The notes beneath the pieces were generated by a model that had not been told where the DNA came from, searched no databases, and saw only the letters and a program-made list of their open reading frames with translations. Both the position numbers and the translations under genes were made by a program. Positions 16,445 through 25,852 of a DNA stretch of 64,000 nucleotides are shown piece after piece; the stretch's first letter is position 1, and the number at the start of each line of letters is the position of its first letter. The stretch is taken from NCBI RefSeq assembly GCF_019219075.1, contig NZ_JAHUWJ010000012.1:1-64000 (forward strand), read 5' to 3'. The DNA comes from Chitinophaga sp. sic0106. Lineage in GTDB: Bacteria; Bacteroidota; Bacteroidia; Chitinophagales; Chitinophagaceae.

Positions 16445-18385
16445 CTATTCGAATGGTTTCCTGCTTACCACCTCTTCATTAGCCAGTGCGATGAACTGCT
16501 CCAGCGTCATGGCACCCAGATCCCCTTTGGCCTGGCGACGTACCGCTACCATACTATCGGTCGCTTCTTTTTCGCCCAGCACTAACATATAAGGAATTTT
16601 CGCCAATTCTGCCTCACGGATCTTCTTACCGATCTTTTCACTGCGATCGTCGATTTCAGCGCGAATATCGGCTTTTTTCAGGGCTGCAGCTACTGCCTCG
16701 GCATATTCCTGTGTTTTGTCCGAAATAGGCAGGATTTTTACCTGGGTAGGTGTGAGCCACAGCGGGAATTTACCGCCGCAATGCTCAATCAGTACTGCGA
16801 TGAAGCGCTCCAGTGAACCGAAAGGTGCACGGTGGATCATCACCGGACGATGTCTGCCATTATCCGCACCGATATATTCCAGCTCAAAACGCTCCGGCAG
16901 GTTGTAATCCACCTGGATAGTTCCCAGCTGCCATTTACGGCCCAGGGCATCTTTCACCATGAAGTCCAGTTTAGGACCGTAGAACGCTGCTTCGCCATAT
17001 TCAATCACGGTAGGCAGGCCTTTTTCGGCTGCTGACTCAATGATGGCCTGTTCAGCAAGTTCCCAGTTTTCTTCTGTACCGATGTATTTGCTGCGGTCTT
17101 CTTTGTCGCGCAGGGAAATCTGTGCAGTGTAGTTCTCGAAGCCGAGGCTGTTAAACACGTACAATACCAGGTCGATCACTTTCATGAATTCTTCCTTCAC
17201 CTGATCAGGGCGGCAGAATAAGTGCGCATCGTCCTGAGTAAAGCCTCTTACGCGGGTCAAACCATGCAGCTCACCATGTTGCTCGTAGCGGTACACAGTA
17301 CCAAATTCGGCAAAGCGAACCGGCAGGTCTTTATATGACTTAGGCGATGCTTTGTACAGCTCACAGTGGTGCGGACAGTTCATAGGTTTCAGCATGAACT
17401 CCTCTCCCTCTTCCGGGGTATGGATCGGCTGAAAACTGTCTTTCCCGTATTTTTCGTAGTGACCGGAAGTCACGTACAGGTTTTTATTACCGATATGCGG
17501 TGTTACCACAGGCAGGTAGCCTGTTTCCATCTGCGCTTCCTGGAGGAAACGTTGCAGGCGTTCACGCAGCAGTGCCCCTTTAGGTAACCACATTGGCAGG
17601 CCCAGACCTACTTTCTCAGAGAAAGTGAAGAGTTCCAGTTCCTTACCGAGCTTACGGTGATCACGTTTTTTTGCTTCCTCCACCAATGTCAGGTATTCAT
17701 CCAGCTCTTTCTGGTTAGGGAAGGTGATGCCGTAAATACGGGTCAGCATTTTGTTCTTTTCGTTACCGCGCCAGTAAGCACCTGCGATGTTTGTCAGCTT
17801 GATAGCCTTGATAAAGCCGGTGTTTGGAATATGCGGGCCACGGCAAAGATCCGTAAAGCCACCCTGTGTATAGAAAGTGATGGTACCATCCTGCAGATCA
17901 TTGATCAGCTCCAGTTTGTACTCATCTCCTTTTTCAGTGAAATATTGCAGTGCATCCGCCTTGCTTACATCCGCACGGGTGTACACGCTGTTTTGTTTGG
18001 ATAGTTCCACCATTTTCGCTTCGATCTTTCTCAGATCTTCTTCGGTGATGGTGCGACCACCCAGGTCTATATCGTAATAAAAACCATTTTCAATGGAGGG
18101 GCCAATACCCAGTTTTACGCCAGGGTACAGCGCTTCGAGCGCTTCTGCCATCAGGTGAGCAGAAGAGTGCCACATGGTCGACTTTCCATCCGTATCCGTC
18201 CACGTAAGTAACTGCAACGTTGCATCCGTTGTAATCGGGCGGGTGGCATCCACTACTTCGCCGTTTACCTTTGCAGCCAAAACCTTACGCGCCAATCCCT
18301 CACTAATGGATTTGGCGATGTCCAATGCAGTTGCGCCAGCTTCATACTGTCGCACCGCGCCATCTGGAAAAGTGATATTCATCAT
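16445..18385 (-). CDS. thrS: Threonine--tRNA ligase
   Basis: 646 residues from ATG 18385 ([17 protein letters not shown]); a second ATG follows directly, and the longer frame from 18481 adds residues foreign to the family. Domains: N-terminal TGS domain (1-62), editing domain (about 65-225), class II catalytic core (about 245-530) with the zinc-ligand motif MNCPHH and motif 2 [12 protein letters not shown]-like, and the C-terminal anticodon-binding domain (about 540-640, [18 protein letters not shown]). It charges tRNA-Thr with threonine in the cytosol and hydrolyses mischarged Ser-tRNA-Thr. infC follows 172 nt downstream in the same direction. No T-box leader is visible. Confidence 0.97.
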   Translation of the reverse strand: MMNITFPDGAVRQYEAGATALDIAKSISEGLARKVLAAKVNGEVVDATRPITTDATLQLLTWTDTDGKSTMWHSSAHLMAEALEALYPGVKLGIGPSIENGFYYDIDLGGRTITEEDLRKIEAKMVELSKQNSVYTRADVSKADALQYFTEKGDEYKLELINDLQDGTITFYTQGGFTDLCRGPHIPNTGFIKAIKLTNIAGAYWRGNEKNKMLTRIYGITFPNQKELDEYLTLVEEAKKRDHRKLGKELELFTFSEKVGLGLPMWLPKGALLRERLQRFLQEAQMETGYLPVVTPHIGNKNLYVTSGHYEKYGKDSFQPIHTPEEGEEFMLKPMNCPHHCELYKASPKSYKDLPVRFAEFGTVYRYEQHGELHGLTRVRGFTQDDAHLFCRPDQVKEEFMKVIDLVLYVFNSLGFENYTAQISLRDKEDRSKYIGTEENWELAEQAIIESAAEKGLPTVIEYGEAAFYGPKLDFMVKDALGRKWQLGTIQVDYNLPERFELEYIGADNGRHRPVMIHRAPFGSLERFIAVLIEHCGGKFPLWLTPTQVKILPISDKTQEYAEAVAAALKKADIRAEIDDRSEKIGKKIREAELAKIPYMLVLGEKEATDSMVAVRRQAKGDLGAMTLEQFIALANEEVVSRKPFE

Positions 18386-18447
18386 ATGTGTATAAAAGTA
18401 TCCGATTTTTTTTGGGCAGATACTGTCTTCTTTTATTAAAATGGTTG

Positions 18448-18481
18448 CGAAGTTAATGAATAGCTCTTGGTTTTTAACCAA
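18448..18481 (-). promoter_or_regulatory. Possible thrS promoter
   Basis: On the minus strand TTGG (18481-18478) and TAACTTCG (18455-18448), 22 bp apart. One mismatch in each element; leader of about 55 nt. Confidence 0.45.
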
Positions 18482-18564
18482 CTACTATCAGAAAATAACA
18501 ATTATATATGGCAATTTTCGTAAAATAACATGAAAAACGGCAACCGGGATGCAGTAATAAAAAT

Positions 18565-19152
18565 CTATTTGTAAATGAGGGAGTCATTCGTTGAACCACA
18601 TTCCAGCATCTTATCGCCAAAATACGGGTTCACAATATTTCTCGTTTCACTCAGCCAGTACGCCCCTTTATCATCAAAGGCCATCGGGCAAAATTGCCTG
18701 TAAACCGTATGTCCCTTATATCCGGTGGTTTTTATCAGGTCGTACAACATGTCAGATACCATCTGGTACTCTTCCCTTTTGCCTTCCAGGGCCTTTTCAC
18801 CCACCAGGCCATTCAGTTCCGCACTGATACTGCCGGTGATGCCTGTGATGGTGGCCAGCCGGGCACTATCCATTTGCAACAACTGTACCGGCAGACTATC
18901 TACATGCTGTTTGAGCACTATAGCCGCCGAAGTGGCAGCACCCGTGTCACTTTTCACCAGTGCTGCAGATAATTCATGGTAGGCAGTCATTACCTGACCC
19001 AGCGAATCATAGTACTGCTGGCTGTATGGCGCCTGCAAAGCCACAGGGGCTGTGGCAGCCGATTCAGTGGCAGCAGGGGTGTTATTCTGGCAGCTAAACA
19101 GGCCGGCAGCCAATGCCAGGGCGCCCAAAGGCATGAATATCTTCATTTTCAT
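18565..19152 (-). CDS. DUF3347 lipoprotein, probable metal-binding
   Basis: 195 residues from ATG 19152; seven extra codons upstream would overlap the predicted promoter. The lipobox is LAAGLFSC, followed by an Ala/Thr-rich linker. Residues about 45-130 are mainly helical. The C-terminus has the DUF3347 signature: CPMAFDDKGAYWLS, then IVNPYFGDKMLECG. In Bacteroidota this module is found on proteins of copper and other heavy-metal handling and as an add-on of efflux adaptor proteins; the Cys/Met pattern suggests a periplasmic metal site. It lies divergent from the ABC-F gene and close to the metal-efflux operon, which fits that role but does not prove it. Confidence 0.82.
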   Translation of the reverse strand: MKMKIFMPLGALALAAGLFSCQNNTPAATESAATAPVALQAPYSQQYYDSLGQVMTAYHELSAALVKSDTGAATSAAIVLKQHVDSLPVQLLQMDSARLATITGITGSISAELNGLVGEKALEGKREEYQMVSDMLYDLIKTTGYKGHTVYRQFCPMAFDDKGAYWLSETRNIVNPYFGDKMLECGSTNDSLIYK

Positions 19153-19170
19153 AATTGCTAAAATGTTAAA

Positions 19171-19178
19171 CAAAACTA
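19171..19178 (-). promoter_or_regulatory. Promoter of the DUF3347 lipoprotein gene
   Basis: TAGTTTTG on the minus strand, an exact TAnnTTTG match, 18 nt before the chosen ATG at 19152. Confidence 0.6.
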
Positions 19179-19228
19179 AAGAATTGTATTCATAGAGATT
19201 ATAATCTGATAATTATCCTTATAATCAG

Positions 19229-19236
19229 TAACTTTG
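19229..19236 (+). promoter_or_regulatory. Promoter of the ABC-F gene
   Basis: TAACTTTG, an exact TAnnTTTG match, 27 nt before the ATG at 19264; no clear -33 TTTG. Confidence 0.6.
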
Positions 19237-19263
19237 CGCGTTTATTAACTTTTTGAATTTACT

Positions 19264-21228
19264 ATGTTAATCGCTTTACAGGATATTACATTTGAGTTTG
19301 GCTCCAGGGTGATATTGGAAGAGTCCTCCTGGCACATTGAACCGGGTGACCGCATCGGCCTCATTGGCCTCAATGGTACCGGGAAATCTACATTGCTCCG
19401 TATCATCAACGGAGAATATTCTGTATCCAAAGGAAGTGTAAATAAAAGCAAAAGCCTCTCTATAGGGTTCTTTAACCAGGACCTCCTGAGCTTTGAAACA
19501 GATGAATCCATCCTCACCGTAGGTATGATGGCATTCGGAAAAGCCCTGGAACTGGAAAAAGATATTGACCGTATCACCAAAGAACTCGAACATAGCCAGA
19601 CAGACGAACTACTCCACGAATTCAGCGACAAGCTGCATGAGTTTGAGTCGCTCGATGGCTACAACATGAAACACAAAACCGCCCAGGTACTGGAAGGTCT
19701 TGGTTTCAGCACTGCCGACCTGGATCGTCCTTACAGCCAGTTTTCCGGTGGATGGCGTATGCGCGTGCTCCTGGCCCGCCTTATCCTCCAGCAGCCGGAT
19801 GTACTCATGCTCGATGAGCCTACCAACCACCTTGACTTACCATCCATCGAATGGCTCGAGCGCTACCTCACCAGCTACAATGGCGCGGTGATCATCGTAT
19901 CGCACGACCGCTACTTCCTGGATCGCATGGTAAACGGTATCGTAGAAGTATATCAGCAGCAACTCCATCACTACGCCGGTAACTACTCCGACTATGAAGT
20001 GGAAAAGGACCTGCGCAGGGAAATGCAGCAACGCGCCTACGAAAACCAGCAGGATTATATCCGCCAGCAGGAACGCTTCATTGAGCGCTTTAAGGCTAAA
20101 GCTTCTAAAGCCGCTCAGGCACAGTCTATCGCCAAAAGGCTCGATAAACTGGATCGCATCGAACAGGTGGATAACGGCCCATCCAAAATCAGAATTAGTT
20201 TCAGCGTAGATAAAATGCCAGGCAAAATCCTAGCGACCCTCAGCGGGATCAGCAAGAGCTTTGGCAATAACGTCATCCTCAAAAATACCAGTGCCGAAAT
20301 CAATCGCGGTGATAAAATCGCCCTGATCGGTGCCAACGGTAAAGGTAAATCCACCCTCCTGCGCATCATTGCCGACGAGGAATCTTTTGACGGCGACCGT
20401 ACACCCGGCCATAACGTAGTAACCAGCTTCTACGCGCAGCACCAGCTCGAATCCCTGGACCTCAACAGCGAAATCCTCGATGAGCTGAAAAACTGTGGCA
20501 GCGGTAAAACAGAACTGGAACTCCGTCAGTTGCTCGGTTGCTTCCTCTTCACCGGCGACGATGTATTCAAGAAAATACGTATCCTCTCCGGAGGTGAGAA
20601 AGCCCGTGTGGCCCTCGCTAAAACCATCATCGGCCAGGCCAACTTCCTGATGCTCGATGAACCTACCAACCACCTGGACATGAACAGCGTCCAAATGCTG
20701 ATCGATGCCCTCGCCAAATACGAAGGCAGCCTCGTACTGGTATCCCACGACCGTTATTTCGTAAGCCAGACCGCCAACAAAATCTGGGAAATCGTAGACG
20801 GCGAAATCAAAGAATTTAAAGGCACCTACGCAGAATGGGAAGAGTGGAAAAAAAGGATGGCAGCCAACAACACACCTGCCCCTGTTAAATCCAATCCCCA
20901 GGGTGGCAACACCGCCGCTGCGGAACCTAAAAAAGAAGCCAAAGCTGAGGCAGCCCCTAAAGGCGCCATCAACAAGGAAGTACAACGTGAACTGCAAAAG
21001 CAGCAGAAACAGTTTTCCAACGTGGAAGGACAGCTGGCCAACCTGAAAGCCCGCAGAGCTGAACTGGAAGGTACTATGAGCAGCCCTGACATCTACCAGG
21101 ATAAAAATAAATATGCTTCAGTAGAAGCGGAATATAACGATGTACTTAAGTTCCTGCAAAGAGCGGAACAGCAGTATGAAGAGCTTTTTGATAAAATTAT
21201 GAAGCTGGAAGCTTCACTGACTAACTAG
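19264..21228 (+). CDS. ABC-F family ATPase
   Basis: 654 residues with two ATP-binding cassettes and no membrane segment, the ABC-F layout. First cassette: Walker A GLNGTGKST (about residue 36), signature FSGGWRMR, Walker B VLMLDEPTNHLD. Between them lies the charged linker (about 235-310, REMQQRAYENQQDYIRQQ) that in this family reaches into the ribosome E site. Second cassette: Walker A GANGKGKST, signature LSGGEKAR, Walker B FLMLDEPTNHLD. A C-terminal coiled coil (about 580-654) follows an Ala/Lys-rich spacer, as in Uup. ABC-F proteins act on stalled ribosomes or aid translation; the exact subfamily needs a tree. It ends 68 nt before the response regulator. Confidence 0.93.
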   Translation: MLIALQDITFEFGSRVILEESSWHIEPGDRIGLIGLNGTGKSTLLRIINGEYSVSKGSVNKSKSLSIGFFNQDLLSFETDESILTVGMMAFGKALELEKDIDRITKELEHSQTDELLHEFSDKLHEFESLDGYNMKHKTAQVLEGLGFSTADLDRPYSQFSGGWRMRVLLARLILQQPDVLMLDEPTNHLDLPSIEWLERYLTSYNGAVIIVSHDRYFLDRMVNGIVEVYQQQLHHYAGNYSDYEVEKDLRREMQQRAYENQQDYIRQQERFIERFKAKASKAAQAQSIAKRLDKLDRIEQVDNGPSKIRISFSVDKMPGKILATLSGISKSFGNNVILKNTSAEINRGDKIALIGANGKGKSTLLRIIADEESFDGDRTPGHNVVTSFYAQHQLESLDLNSEILDELKNCGSGKTELELRQLLGCFLFTGDDVFKKIRILSGGEKARVALAKTIIGQANFLMLDEPTNHLDMNSVQMLIDALAKYEGSLVLVSHDRYFVSQTANKIWEIVDGEIKEFKGTYAEWEEWKKRMAANNTPAPVKSNPQGGNTAAAEPKKEAKAEAAPKGAINKEVQRELQKQQKQFSNVEGQLANLKARRAELEGTMSSPDIYQDKNKYASVEAEYNDVLKFLQRAEQQYEELFDKIMKLEASLTN

Positions 21229-21296
21229 TGATAACGCCCCGGGCTACAGGCCTGGGGCCTGCTACTAAATGGCAGGAAACCACTAAATCATTATCC

Positions 21297-21986
21297 ATGC
21301 AAAAAATCCTGGTGGTAGAAGATGAAGTAAAAGTGGCCAATGCCGTAAAACAAGGCCTGGAAGAAAACGGCTTTGAAGTAGACGTGGCCTATGACGGTCG
21401 AATGGGCAAAAGCCTTGCCGCCAGTAACTCCTACGATCTTGTAATCCTCGACCTCAACCTCCCCCATTTCAACGGCTACGAACTATGTGAAGTGATACGC
21501 GCTAAAAATAACCGCGTACCTGTCATCATGCTTACCGCTCTCGGCGGCGTGGATGATAAGATGCAGGCCTTTGAACTGGGCGCAGATGACTACCTGGTAA
21601 AACCTTTCGATTTCCGCGAACTGCTGGCCAGGATACGCGTATTCCTTAAACGCGCCGGCGCTGAGCCTACGCAAAGCACCCAGTTTAAAATCGCGATCGC
21701 CGATCTGGAAATTGACCGCGAGAAAAAAGAAGTTACCCGCGCAGGAAAAAAAATTGCACTCACGGCAAAGGAATACCAGCTACTGGAATTCCTGGCGCTG
21801 CATAAAGGAAAGGTAATATCCAAGCTCACCATCGCTGAAAAGGTCTGGGACATTGACTTTGACACAGGTACCAACGTGATTGAAGTATACATGAACTTCC
21901 TGCGTAAAAAAATTGATAAGGACTTCGACAGCAAATTACTGCATACCAAAACAGGCATGGGCTACTATTTATCGGAAGAACCATAA
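21297..21986 (+). CDS. OmpR-family response regulator, metal-efflux type
   Basis: 229 residues from ATG 21297 (MQKILVVEDE); an upstream GTG in frame would overlap the ABC-F stop and is rejected. Receiver domain 1-120 with acidic pair near residues 9-10, phospho-acceptor Asp52 in VILDLNLP, and Lys in DDYLVKPF. A winged-helix DNA-binding domain follows (about 130-229, VIEVYMNFLRKKID, KTGMGYYLS). It is the regulator of the histidine kinase that starts 2 nt later and most likely controls the efflux operon that follows, in the manner of CusR/CzcR. Confidence 0.93.
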   Translation: MQKILVVEDEVKVANAVKQGLEENGFEVDVAYDGRMGKSLAASNSYDLVILDLNLPHFNGYELCEVIRAKNNRVPVIMLTALGGVDDKMQAFELGADDYLVKPFDFRELLARIRVFLKRAGAEPTQSTQFKIAIADLEIDREKKEVTRAGKKIALTAKEYQLLEFLALHKGKVISKLTIAEKVWDIDFDTGTNVIEVYMNFLRKKIDKDFDSKLLHTKTGMGYYLSEEP

Positions 21987-21988
21987 CG

Positions 21989-23365
21989 TTGAAGATCAAA
22001 TACAAAATAGCGCTTTACTATACGCTGTCGGCCACCCTGATGCTGATGATCTTTGCCGTGCTGGTATATTATCTCTCCGCCAAATCCCGCAAAGCTGAAT
22101 ACCTGGAAAGACTGGAATACCGCGCCCGCTCCATTGCCAATGTAATTGTGGAAGACGGACACGTGAAGGTAGACCTCCTCCGAAAGCTGGACCGCACTAC
22201 GTTTCAGGACTTATACAAAGAGAGCATTCTCGTTTATAATCCCAACTACGACCTCCTTTACAGCAACCTGAAAGATACCACTATCCGCACCCATAAGAGC
22301 CTGCTGGATTATATCAAAGAGAATAAATCGTATAGCTATGACCGTGGTGGTGGTGGTGAAGTAGTAGGTATTTTTTATACAGAAGGCGATGTTTCCGTCA
22401 TCGTGATTGTTTCTTCTTTTGATAAATACGGATTTCAAAATCTGCAGAACCTGAGCCGTATCCTGCTCCTGGAGCTGGCTACCGCCATTTTGGTATTGGT
22501 AGCAGTGGGTTACTTTTTTGCCAGGAAGATGGTACGGCCGATTGATAAACTGGTTACGGAAGTGGACAGTATCAACGCGAATAACCTGCAAGACAGACAG
22601 GTGGCTGTACAAGGCAAAGACGAAATTGCCGTGCTGGCAGCCAATTTCAACACGATGCTGCAGCGCCTCAGCGGCTCCTTTGATTTACAGAAAAGCTTTG
22701 TAAGTAATGCCTCCCATGAGCTGCGTACCCCGCTGGCCAGTATCATCAGCCAGTTACAGGTAACGCTTTCCAAAGAACGCAGCGCCACAGAATACCAGGA
22801 AGTTTTACAGTCAGTACTGGAAGATGCAGAAAGTCTCACAGACCTCACCAACGGCTTGTTACAGCTCGCCCAGTCAGAAATGAAGAGCCAGGAATTTGTA
22901 TTCAGCAATGTACGCATAGATGAACTGCTGATGGAAATGGCCAACCTGATACGACTCAAACAACGGGAATCTAAAATCGATATACAATTTAATAAAGTGC
23001 CCGACAACGACCTGCTGGTCACCTGTTTCGGGAATGAAAGTCTGCTCAAAGTTTTATTCATTAACCTGGTGGATAATGCCTGCAAATTTTCACGCGACAA
23101 TACTGCTTACGTTACCATTGACTTCTTCACACAATATATTACTGTACAAATAAAAGACAACGGGATTGGTATTCCCTCAGCAGATCAGCAAAAAATATTT
23201 GAACCTTTTTATCGCGGCAGCAATGCGCAAAAGACACGCGGACACGGACTCGGACTCTCCATCTGCAAAAAAATAGTACAGATCCATAAAGGGCATCTGA
23301 CTGTAACTTCCACACCTGATAATGGCAGCACCTTTACTGTTATACTCCCCCACCTCGGCGCGTAA
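21989..23365 (+). CDS. Sensor histidine kinase, metal-efflux type
   Basis: 458 residues from TTG 21989, two bases after the regulator stop; the first ATG lies inside membrane helix 1, so TTG is the better start. Topology: helix 1 (about 8-28), a periplasmic sensor part of about 120 residues with no domain I recognise, helix 2 (about 152-173), HAMP, dimerisation/phospho-acceptor domain with SHELRTPLAS (His243), then the ATPase domain with NLVDNACKFS (N box), DNGIGIP (G1) and GHGLGLSI (G2). Partner of the upstream OmpR-type regulator. The gene context suggests it senses periplasmic heavy metal, but the ligand cannot be read from the sequence. Confidence 0.92.
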   Translation: MKIKYKIALYYTLSATLMLMIFAVLVYYLSAKSRKAEYLERLEYRARSIANVIVEDGHVKVDLLRKLDRTTFQDLYKESILVYNPNYDLLYSNLKDTTIRTHKSLLDYIKENKSYSYDRGGGGEVVGIFYTEGDVSVIVIVSSFDKYGFQNLQNLSRILLLELATAILVLVAVGYFFARKMVRPIDKLVTEVDSINANNLQDRQVAVQGKDEIAVLAANFNTMLQRLSGSFDLQKSFVSNASHELRTPLASIISQLQVTLSKERSATEYQEVLQSVLEDAESLTDLTNGLLQLAQSEMKSQEFVFSNVRIDELLMEMANLIRLKQRESKIDIQFNKVPDNDLLVTCFGNESLLKVLFINLVDNACKFSRDNTAYVTIDFFTQYITVQIKDNGIGIPSADQQKIFEPFYRGSNAQKTRGHGLGLSICKKIVQIHKGHLTVTSTPDNGSTFTVILPHLGA

Positions 23366-23386
23366 GCCAGTATTCCTAACCACATT

Positions 23387-23423
23387 TTAAGGCTTTTTTA
23401 ATTCCTCTTAAAGGCCCCTTTAA
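23387..23423 (+). promoter_or_regulatory. Candidate operator: paired TTAAGG boxes before the efflux genes
   Basis: TTAAGG at 23387 and TTAAAGG at 23408 start 21 bp apart, about two helical turns. The second box is part of a palindrome (TTAAAGG, cc, CCTTTAA, 23408-23423). This lies in the 81-bp gap between the kinase and the TolC-like gene, where a regulator site would be expected. It could also act as a weak transcription terminator. Confidence 0.4.
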
Positions 23424-23446
23424 TCTCGCTTACAGAGCTTTGTGTC

Positions 23447-24742
23447 ATGAAATTGGGCTATATGCGAAAGATGAAGCTACTGATAATATCAGTATGTACA
23501 GCGGGCCTGGGCTATATCACACCATCTCAGGCACAGGCTTCCCTACAGCGGATTCCTGTAACACTTCAGTCGGTGGAAGACACCTTCCTTGTTCAGAATT
23601 ATATGTTGCTGGCGCAGCGCTACCAGATCGATGCCTCGAAGGCACTCGTGCGCCAGGCAAAAATATGGGACAACCCCGAATTCAGTACTGTACTGGGCTG
23701 GGGCAGCACCGACCAATTAAAACCATTTAATATAGGCAGCGGCGGACAGGCGCAATACGATATAGATCAGCTGATACAACTGGCAGGCAAAAGAAACAAA
23801 AACATACAACTAGCGGGTGCCGCTGCCTCAATGAATGAAGCCACCTTCGACGAGCTGGTACGCACGCTGAAGCTGCAATTGAGAGAAAATTTTTATGACA
23901 TCTACTATACCCAGCAAACAGGGCTGGTATTAAAAGAACAATTGGATAACCTGCAAAAAATTGTGGATGCATATGTAGAAGCCGATAAAAAAGGATCGGT
24001 ACCCCATTCGGATGTGATCAGGCTGCAAGCCTTACAGGTAGAGCTGGAAAACGATTACGCCGATTTGAAACAGGAGGAACTAAACGCTCAAAAAAACCTA
24101 CAACAGTTACTCCATAGCCAGGACTTTTATGAAGCCAGGCTGGCGTCCGGGGATCTTGCACACTATACCCTGGATCATATTCAGCTCCAGCAGCTGCTGG
24201 ACAGTGCGGCCCAGAACCGGCCTGATGTGCGTGTTGCCGCACTCCAGTATCAGACTGCGGAGCTGAATTATCGCCTGCAAAAATCTATGGCAGTTCCTGA
24301 CCTGCACGTTGGCGCTACGTACGACAAGGCCGGCAGCTACATCAACAATTTTGTAGGTCTTAAACTCGGTATAGACCTCCCCCTCTGGAACAGAAACCAG
24401 GGCAATATCCGCTCAGCGCAAAACCAGGTAAAAAGTGAAGCCGAACAGTTTAAACAACAACAGTCGGTAGCGCAAACAGAAGTATTAAATGCCTATCAGC
24501 GCATTCTGGCGCTGGAAAAGCGTTACAAGAGCTTCGACCTGCAGGAGTTTCAGCAGCAGTTTGATACCCTCATTGACGAAGTGGCCAAAAACTTCCGCAA
24601 GGGTAACATCTCCCTGTTACAATTTATCGACTATTTCAACAGCTATAGCGATAATGCAAAAAACATCAACAGATTTTTATCCAATCGTGTAAACGCATAT
24701 GAAGAACTCAATTATGCAACAGGACAGGAATTATTTAAATAA
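23447..24742 (+). CDS. TolC-family outer-membrane channel, CzcC/CusC type
   Basis: 431 residues. The start is ATG 23447, with an alternative ATG at 23462 that gives a tidier signal peptide (MRKMKLLIISVCTAG, cleavage after SQAQA). The repeated helical hairpins of outer-membrane efflux proteins are visible: the two long coiled-coil parts (about 60-215 and 255-425) with the strand motifs typical of CzcC such as VGLKLGIDLPLWNRNQG. It forms the outer-membrane exit duct of the RND pump encoded just downstream. The next gene begins 7 nt after the stop. Confidence 0.92.
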   Translation: MKLGYMRKMKLLIISVCTAGLGYITPSQAQASLQRIPVTLQSVEDTFLVQNYMLLAQRYQIDASKALVRQAKIWDNPEFSTVLGWGSTDQLKPFNIGSGGQAQYDIDQLIQLAGKRNKNIQLAGAAASMNEATFDELVRTLKLQLRENFYDIYYTQQTGLVLKEQLDNLQKIVDAYVEADKKGSVPHSDVIRLQALQVELENDYADLKQEELNAQKNLQQLLHSQDFYEARLASGDLAHYTLDHIQLQQLLDSAAQNRPDVRVAALQYQTAELNYRLQKSMAVPDLHVGATYDKAGSYINNFVGLKLGIDLPLWNRNQGNIRSAQNQVKSEAEQFKQQQSVAQTEVLNAYQRILALEKRYKSFDLQEFQQQFDTLIDEVAKNFRKGNISLLQFIDYFNSYSDNAKNINRFLSNRVNAYEELNYATGQELFK

Positions 24743-24749
24743 GCAGTAT

Positions 24750-25841
24750 ATGAAACACCCGGTGATATTCCTCGGAATCGCGCTGCTGGCAGCAATGATG
24801 TGGAGCGGATGCAAACACAGCGAGGCAGAAGACACTGAAAAAAGCACGTTCGTACTGAGCGACACCATGCTTAATAATATTAAAATTGATACCGCACAAC
24901 TGGAGCCGGTACAAAACGAATTACGTTTATCCGGTAAGGTTACCCCTAATGGTGGTAAGGTCTTAAAGGTTTATCCGCTGGTGAGTGGATATGTGGAAGA
25001 CATTAAAGTTCAGCTGGGCGATTATGTACAGAAAGGCCAGGTGCTGGCCGTGATCCATAGTGCCGAAATTGCCGATTACGAGAAGCAACTGGCACAGGCC
25101 AAATCAGATCAGGGTGTGGCCGAAAAAAACCTGAAAGTGGCGCAGGACCTGTATGATAGTCGCCTCAACACCGAAAAAGATGTGATCAACGCCAATGGCG
25201 ACCTGCAAAAATCCAATGCAGAAATCACCCGGCTCAACGACCTCTTTAAAATTTACCGTAAAGGTAAAGGCGCCACCTACCTGGTTACAGCGCCCATCTC
25301 CGGTTATATCATCGAGAAAAATATCAACAATAACATGGAAATCCGTACAGATAACAGCACTAATATCTTCACGATATCAGAACTGGATGATGTGTGGGTC
25401 ATGGCCAATGTATTTGAAACCGATATTGCTAAAATCAAAGAAGGATATGATGCCAAGGTGGTAACGGTGAGCTACCCGGATCAGCCGTTCACCGGGAAGA
25501 TTGACAAGATTTATAACTTTCTCGACCCGGCTACTAAAACCATGCAGGTGCGTATCAGCATCGACAATAAAAATATGGAGCTGAAACCTGAAATGTTTGC
25601 TACCGTTTATGTGACCTATAAAGATAACGATGCAAAAATCGCCGTTCCAAGTGCTGCGGTTATTTTCGACAACAGCAAAAATTACGTGCTGGTATTTAAG
25701 GATAAATTCAACATCAGCGTAAGGCCGGTGGAAGTAGCCAAAACCTCCGGTAATACTACTTACCTGGAATCTGGCTTGCAGGCAGGTGAAAAAGTGATCT
25801 CCAAAAATCAGCTGCTCATTTATGACGCACTGAAAGACTAA
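24750..25841 (+). CDS. RND efflux periplasmic adaptor, CzcB/CusB type, lipoprotein
   Basis: 363 residues from ATG 24750; the longer frame from 24699 runs into the TolC-like gene and would bury the signal peptide. The lipobox is MMWSGC. The adaptor architecture is clear: barrel-sandwich/lipoyl halves (PLVSGYVEDIKVQLGDYVQKGQ and YLVTAPISGYIIEKN), a helical hairpin between them, then the beta-barrel (VMANVFETDIAKIKEGYDA) and membrane-proximal domain. It links the inner-membrane RND pump to the outer-membrane channel. The RND gene starts 11 nt after its stop, so translation is probably coupled. Confidence 0.93.
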   Translation: MKHPVIFLGIALLAAMMWSGCKHSEAEDTEKSTFVLSDTMLNNIKIDTAQLEPVQNELRLSGKVTPNGGKVLKVYPLVSGYVEDIKVQLGDYVQKGQVLAVIHSAEIADYEKQLAQAKSDQGVAEKNLKVAQDLYDSRLNTEKDVINANGDLQKSNAEITRLNDLFKIYRKGKGATYLVTAPISGYIIEKNINNNMEIRTDNSTNIFTISELDDVWVMANVFETDIAKIKEGYDAKVVTVSYPDQPFTGKIDKIYNFLDPATKTMQVRISIDNKNMELKPEMFATVYVTYKDNDAKIAVPSAAVIFDNSKNYVLVFKDKFNISVRPVEVAKTSGNTTYLESGLQAGEKVISKNQLLIYDALKD

Positions 25842-25852
25842 GCACGCAGTAT

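Noticed and set aside
18386-18447. T-box or threonine attenuator before thrS
   Set aside because: The leader is too short and lacks the conserved T-box sequence or a Thr-codon leader peptide.
20230-20997. 255-codon minus-strand ORF within the ABC-F gene
   Set aside because: It is antisense to the intact second ATP-binding cassette and shows no family features.
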